Shown here: positions 16,249-20,309 of the stretch, piece by piece
Numbering within the stretch: the first letter of the stretch is position 1
Layout: each line of letters opens with the position of its first letter
Assembly (NCBI GenBank): GCA_002422725.1
Contig: DITE01000093.1
Coordinates: 1 to 20,309 of the forward strand
DNA length: 20,309 nt
Source: Bacteroidales bacterium UBA6192
Lineage (GTDB): Bacteria > Bacteroidota > Bacteroidia > Bacteroidales > F082
Direction of reading: 5' to 3'
Program-made: the position numbers and the translations under genes
Notes under the pieces: model-generated
Databases searched by the model: none
The model's input: only the letters and a program-made list of their open reading frames with translations
What the model was told of the DNA's origin: nothing

Positions 16249-17676
16249 TCAATATTTAAGCAAAAACCTAAAGTTTTCCTTCAAAAAATCTTTGCCTCCC
16301 TTGAAAATGTCCCGAATATGCAAGTTTAATTCTTTGTGGAGGTAGTAGTAACCAACAAGAATGCCTATCAGTGTGAACAAGATAGTTACAATGGCAACCC
16401 ATTCAAGTGTTTTAATGATAGAATACATATTTTCCTGGGCAATTAATACGGTCAGTTCATTTTGTGTGGCTGAAAAGTAGGTAAAAAAAGGAACGCCTAT
16501 GAAAATGAAAAAGAGTCCAAATACTACGAGCAGATCACCGATTATATTGGATAAAGTCATGTAAATAACCTTAAAAAAATTCTGTCTTGGTTTATTAATG
16601 CTGTCTAATGCCACACCTATAAAGCGATCAATTGGAAGGAACAATCCATAGACACAAAAAATCCGGAAAATATTTGCTGTTGAAACATAGTCTTTCCCCC
16701 CAAGGATGAGAACTATTTCTTCAGCAAAAATGAAACTGAGGAGCATGAGGGGAAACATAATGAATGTCATTCCTCCCGAATTGGTATAAAATATCTTTTT
16801 TACCAGATCAGGTTTGTTTTCGATACTTGCTTTTGACATACCTGGAAAAGCAGTTGCGGTAAAGCTTCTTAAAGGGATTTCTATTATTTCAGTCAGTTTT
16901 AAAGGTATGCTGTACAGCGCAACACCTGTAGTGCCCAGAAAAGGACTGATACCGATGATAAAAGTGTCGGAGCTTTTAAGTAAATTACTACCAATCAGTG
17001 TACCTGTGGTGTATTTTCCGAAATCAAGCAGGATTTTATTAGCAGCTTTTGTTGCGTTAAATGAATATTTAATACCATCCCAGTTGAGCAGGCTTGCGAC
17101 AATAGAGCTTGCCAGGTTTGTTAACAGATATGCCCAGATTATGGTTTGAATATCATATTTAAAGAACATGTTTACGGCGAGAAATAGCATAAACGAACCA
17201 ACGTTGATCATTCTGAGCCACAACATAATATCAAACCTCATGCGTGCTTGCTGAATCGATTGAGCATTATTGAAAGGCAGGTTTAGAAATGAGAGAAGGG
17301 GGTACCAAATAAAAAACATGCTAAAACCCGATTCATCTATGCTGTCTTTGAAAAATAAATAGATGGCTAAAGTTAAGAAAGCAAGCAATAGAGTCGAAAT
17401 CAGGTTGATTAAATTATTTGATCCGATTAGTTTTTTTGATTCATCATGAGCAGCCCCTGATAGAAACCGGATAATGGCTGTTCGGGTAATCCCAAACCTG
17501 AGCATATCAACGAAATTTCCTAGGGTTATAAATAATATCCACTCTCCAAAAATATCCTGCGGCAGCATACGGACAAGCATAATAAAGCTCAAAAACCCGA
17601 AAACAGCCACTAAACCATTGTTGGCAAGTGAGAGAAAATTGTTGTTATTAAATAACTTAGTAAAAGTTGGTAGCAC
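16249..17676 (-). CDS. Wzx-type polysaccharide flippase (MOP/PST superfamily)
   Basis: Integral inner-membrane protein of 475 residues with about twelve to fourteen hydrophobic helices spread over the whole length, the usual size for Wzx. Typical family features are the N-terminal first helix after FLSLANNGLVAVFGFLS, the loop FGITRTAIIRFLSGAA (61-76), a central GKYTTGTLIGSN segment, and ALDSINKPRQNF after the ninth or tenth helix. It is predicted to move the undecaprenyl-linked repeat unit across the inner membrane for polymerisation. The start is GTG at 17676, 8 bases after the co-polymerase stop. The next in-frame Met (residue 33) would remove the first helix, so GTG is preferred. Operon position next to Wzy and Wzz supports the role. 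Confidence 0.9.
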   Translation of the reverse strand: MLPTFTKLFNNNNFLSLANNGLVAVFGFLSFIMLVRMLPQDIFGEWILFITLGNFVDMLRFGITRTAIIRFLSGAAHDESKKLIGSNNLINLISTLLLAFLTLAIYLFFKDSIDESGFSMFFIWYPLLSFLNLPFNNAQSIQQARMRFDIMLWLRMINVGSFMLFLAVNMFFKYDIQTIIWAYLLTNLASSIVASLLNWDGIKYSFNATKAANKILLDFGKYTTGTLIGSNLLKSSDTFIIGISPFLGTTGVALYSIPLKLTEIIEIPLRSFTATAFPGMSKASIENKPDLVKKIFYTNSGGMTFIMFPLMLLSFIFAEEIVLILGGKDYVSTANIFRIFCVYGLFLPIDRFIGVALDSINKPRQNFFKVIYMTLSNIIGDLLVVFGLFFIFIGVPFFTYFSATQNELTVLIAQENMYSIIKTLEWVAIVTILFTLIGILVGYYYLHKELNLHIRDIFKGGKDFLKENFRFLLKY

Positions 17677-17684
17677 AGCCTAGC

Positions 17685-20309
17685 TTAGTTTTCTTTAACC
17701 TGAAACCTGATGCGAGATGGAAATAAAACAATGTATTTCAGCTTTTGAAGAAGGTTATTTTGCTTCTCCCGATTAAAACCCGATATCAACTCCTGAATGG
17801 CGAAGTCTTCTGCCTGATTTAAAATTACCATGGGCTCTTCTTTCGAAACCTCTTTTATCATTTGCAGGGCTGAAACATCTGCTTTTTCCCAATGGCTGGA
17901 TGATTTTATAATTAATAGATTAACATCAGTGGTTTGAAGAAGTTCAAGAGGATAGGCATTGTGAATTATAGATGGTATTTCCAGAAAAATGTAATCATAT
18001 TGATAATTATCTCTGCGTAAGGTATTGCTGTCAATTAACTGATGAATGTTACTTATTTCAGCAAAATTGTCCTGAATAATATAGCTAAAACTGAAATTGT
18101 AATCTTCTTCAATGATGCTGTTTGATTCGTGTGAATAATTCAACATCAATACTTTATCACCATAAGTTCTAAGTTTATTGGCTATCTTTCCGGCTACAAA
18201 TGATTTACCGACACCCTCTTCTGTGCTGAAGAACAATATCAGGTAAGGCTTTGAAGATGGGTAAAGAGAATTATGTTTTAATTTAAGTTTGATGTTTTGA
18301 ACAATCATTTCAATGAGCCGGTTGCTCACATAAACCAGATCTTTAGCATCGTTGGCCGAATCAAACAAAGGATAAGCTCCGGCCAGTTTAAGTCCAATTT
18401 TTTCAGAAATTCTATTCGGAGTTTTCAATGAAGCATCGAAATATTCCAGAACGAGAATAATAAATGCAACCAGGATAAAGCCAATTATAGCTGCCGCCAG
18501 TACGAGGTACTTTGCTTTTGATGGGTTGGCCATGATGGGGAAATAGGGTGGGTCAACGATCCTGATATTGGTTGCCATCTGCAGATTTTGCTGACGCATC
18601 TTAGCCAGGTTTAGGCTTCTGAGTAGTTCCAGATAAGATTGTTCTGCCACTGTGATTTCGCGTTCGATGCGTTTCAACATGGCACCTAATGGTGCAAATC
18701 GCTGATAGGTTTTAATAAAGTCAATTTTTCGACGTGATAGCACGACAAGACTTGCTTTGGCTTCTTCATAGGCAAGTGCATTTTGAAGCCATTCCTCCAG
18801 TAGTCTTGCTATGGGCATTCCTTGTGTTGAATGACCATAAAGGTATAGCTGGTCAACGTAAAGCTTAATTTCTTCACGTAATCTGTCTGCCTTATTCCTC
18901 AATCTTTGAATTTCATCACCAATCCGATTATCATAATCTTCTGCTAATTCATTTACCAGAATAAGTTCGGATACTTCTGCAAACTCTTTTCTTTTTTGGT
19001 TGATTAAGTCGCTTTTCAGGTAAATACTATCACGTCTGGTCAGATTTGTTTCCAATTCCCTCAAGGCTGCTGAGGCCTGAGCCATTCTGATTTGTTCGTT
19101 CTGAAAATAGAGATCCAGATCTTCTTTTTGCTCTGCAATAAATTTGGTTTGCTCAGTATAGTTAATGATGTTGTTCTTCTTGTTAAATCTGAGCAGCCGG
19201 TCTTCTGCTGCCTGAAGAACAGCATCTGCCGAATCAACCTGTTGTTTAAAGTAGGCTACAACCAGATCGGTTTGATTGGCTTTAAGGATTTTGTAATTCC
19301 TCACAAACACTTGTGCAATTATTTTGAGTGTTTGTTGGCAAATACCCGGGTCATCTGAAAGGTATACCAGTCTGACCAGATCACTATTGTTAATTCTGTA
19401 AATTTGTAAGGTTTTGATTGACTGAATGCTATAATGCGGACTTGCCCCATAGTGCAATAATTCATAAACAAAATTACTGTCACTGGAGTTATAATATTGA
19501 ATCAGATTATTGATGGTTTTTTCGAAATCATCAGCATTTATGCCTCTGGGTAATACAGGATCTTTATCAATTGTCCCCAGCCCAAAATCATCTCTTTTCG
19601 GTGATGAGATATTTATATCAATTCCGCCTCGTGCAGGCCTGTTGATTTCAAAATCATCTAATCCAACATTATCTATTTCATCAAATGTTTCGGCGGTTGT
19701 ACTGTCAAAGTCTGAAAAAACCGGTACGCCTGACTCAGAAATTCCGGAAATAATAATTTGTTGACCTACTGAGAGGTTTTGGATATTAAAGTCATTTAAC
19801 TCTCTAAGTTTGCCAATACTTACGCCATATTTCTGGGAAATGGAAAATAATGATTCTCCACTTTGAACTGTATGTGTAATGGAATTTGAAGCAGTATTAG
19901 CGCCGAAGTTGGATGTTTCAATAATACCCTCATCCTTGGTGAGTCCTGTTTTTACAGGCATATCCTTGTCTAGGGAGTTTCCATTATTATTAATTTCCTG
20001 AATGGCAATGGTCTTTTTTCTGGTAATTTCCTTTTCAAGTGACCTGATTTCTTTTTCAAGGTTTCGTATTTGTTCTTCTTTTTCACGAAAAACCCCTGAT
20101 TTGCCATTTTTCACCACCATGTCTTTAACATGTTTGGGAATCGTTTTTTGAAGTTTGTCGAAATTTTCGTTGGATAAATATTGTGGGTTATAGGATTCAA
20201 GTGAAAGGTTTTGAGCAAGCAGGATAATAGCAGTTTCAACAATAGTCTGTCGGGAGTTAATCAAATTGATCATGTTGTCGAATTGTGCACTTGTACTAAA
20301 AAAGTCTGT
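17685..20309 (-). CDS. Wzz/Wzc-type polysaccharide co-polymerase with inserted LysM domain and degenerate BY-kinase domain (5' end outside window)
   Basis: The reading frame is open to the window edge. Before the first in-frame ATG (20273) come the codons for TDFFSTSAQFDN with no stop, and no membrane helix precedes the Wzz-like segment. The start and first transmembrane helix therefore lie beyond 20309. Numbering from the ATG: Wzz-type helix with SRQTIVETAIILLA (7-20); coiled coil (62-90); LysM domain (132-177, THTVQSGESLFSISQKYG onward); acidic/Gly linker (about 180-245); second half of the Wzz fold (about 285-328, IYRINNSDLVRLVYLS); long coiled coil (335-475, 535-565); Pro-rich segment and second membrane helix (588-610); cytoplasmic BY-kinase-like domain (about 672-862). 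Walker A FSTEEGVGKS (682-691) is kept, but Walker A' reads VLMLNYSHES and Walker B reads IFLEIPS, so the expected Asp residues are missing, and there is no C-terminal Tyr cluster. Role: control of chain length and export with Wzx/Wzy; kinase activity is doubtful. Confidence 0.9.
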   Translation of the reverse strand, partial: TDFFSTSAQFDNMINLINSRQTIVETAIILLAQNLSLESYNPQYLSNENFDKLQKTIPKHVKDMVVKNGKSGVFREKEEQIRNLEKEIRSLEKEITRKKTIAIQEINNNGNSLDKDMPVKTGLTKDEGIIETSNFGANTASNSITHTVQSGESLFSISQKYGVSIGKLRELNDFNIQNLSVGQQIIISGISESGVPVFSDFDSTTAETFDEIDNVGLDDFEINRPARGGIDINISSPKRDDFGLGTIDKDPVLPRGINADDFEKTINNLIQYYNSSDSNFVYELLHYGASPHYSIQSIKTLQIYRINNSDLVRLVYLSDDPGICQQTLKIIAQVFVRNYKILKANQTDLVVAYFKQQVDSADAVLQAAEDRLLRFNKKNNIINYTEQTKFIAEQKEDLDLYFQNEQIRMAQASAALRELETNLTRRDSIYLKSDLINQKRKEFAEVSELILVNELAEDYDNRIGDEIQRLRNKADRLREEIKLYVDQLYLYGHSTQGMPIARLLEEWLQNALAYEEAKASLVVLSRRKIDFIKTYQRFAPLGAMLKRIEREITVAEQSYLELLRSLNLAKMRQQNLQMATNIRIVDPPYFPIMANPSKAKYLVLAAAIIGFILVAFIILVLEYFDASLKTPNRISEKIGLKLAGAYPLFDSANDAKDLVYVSNRLIEMIVQNIKLKLKHNSLYPSSKPYLILFFSTEEGVGKSFVAGKIANKLRTYGDKVLMLNYSHESNSIIEEDYNFSFSYIIQDNFAEISNIHQLIDSNTLRRDNYQYDYIFLEIPSIIHNAYPLELLQTTDVNLLIIKSSSHWEKADVSALQMIKEVSKEEPMVILNQAEDFAIQELISGFNREKQNNLLQKLKYIVLFPSRIRFQVKEN

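Noticed and set aside
1..20309. CRISPR arrays, tRNA/rRNA genes, insertion sequences or phage genes
   Set aside because: I saw no direct-repeat arrays, no cloverleaf-like segments, no transposase or integrase motifs and no terminal inverted repeats. The region is a compact metabolic operon.

Overview
The window is one unbroken stretch of an exopolysaccharide (EPS/capsule-type) biosynthesis locus from an AT-rich member of the Bacteroidetes. The assignment rests on three things. One protein has a C-terminal type IX secretion (T9SS) sorting tail, a system confined to that phylum. There is a hybrid histidine kinase with a TPR-like periplasmic sensor, a typical Bacteroidetes architecture. Clear Shine-Dalgarno sequences are lacking before most starts. 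Genus or family cannot be fixed from this sequence.

All 15 genes lie on the minus strand and read from the right edge to the left. Gaps between genes are 6-27 bases, and three junctions overlap (two TAATG stop/start fusions and one ATGA). I therefore read the region as one polycistronic operon whose promoter and first genes lie beyond position 20309. The only non-coding stretch of any size is 1-355, downstream of the last gene.

In transcription order: (a) 20309-17685, a Wzz/Wzc-type polysaccharide co-polymerase cut by the window edge, with a LysM domain inserted in its periplasmic part and a BY-kinase-like cytoplasmic domain whose Walker A' and B acidic residues are altered; (b) 17676-16249, a Wzx-type flippase; (c) 16228-14735, a Wzy/O-antigen-ligase-type polymerase; (d) 14723-10380, two tandem copies of a two-gene block, each a soluble-type GT2 followed by a membrane GT2 with a QxxRW motif; (e) 10356-7995, two GT4-type glycosyltransferases; (f) 7983-7366, a left-handed beta-helix acyltransferase; (g) 7338-6538, an FkbM methyltransferase; (h) 6527-5334, another membrane GT2; (i) 5325-3691, a secreted right-handed beta-helix protein with a T9SS tail; (j) 3684-2863, a Cys4-containing SAM methyltransferase; (k) 2866-356, a hybrid histidine kinase.

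Together these suggest a Wzx/Wzy-dependent pathway. Up to seven glycosyltransferases build a lipid-linked repeat unit, and methyl and acyl groups decorate it. The flippase exports it, the polymerase joins it, and the co-polymerase sets chain length. A surface beta-helix protein may process or bind the product, and a translationally coupled sensor kinase may control it. No priming sugar-phosphate transferase, Wza-type outer-membrane exporter or nucleotide-sugar gene is in the window; they are expected upstream or elsewhere. The most unusual items are the LysM-containing co-polymerase with a degenerate kinase domain and the duplicated GT2 pair.
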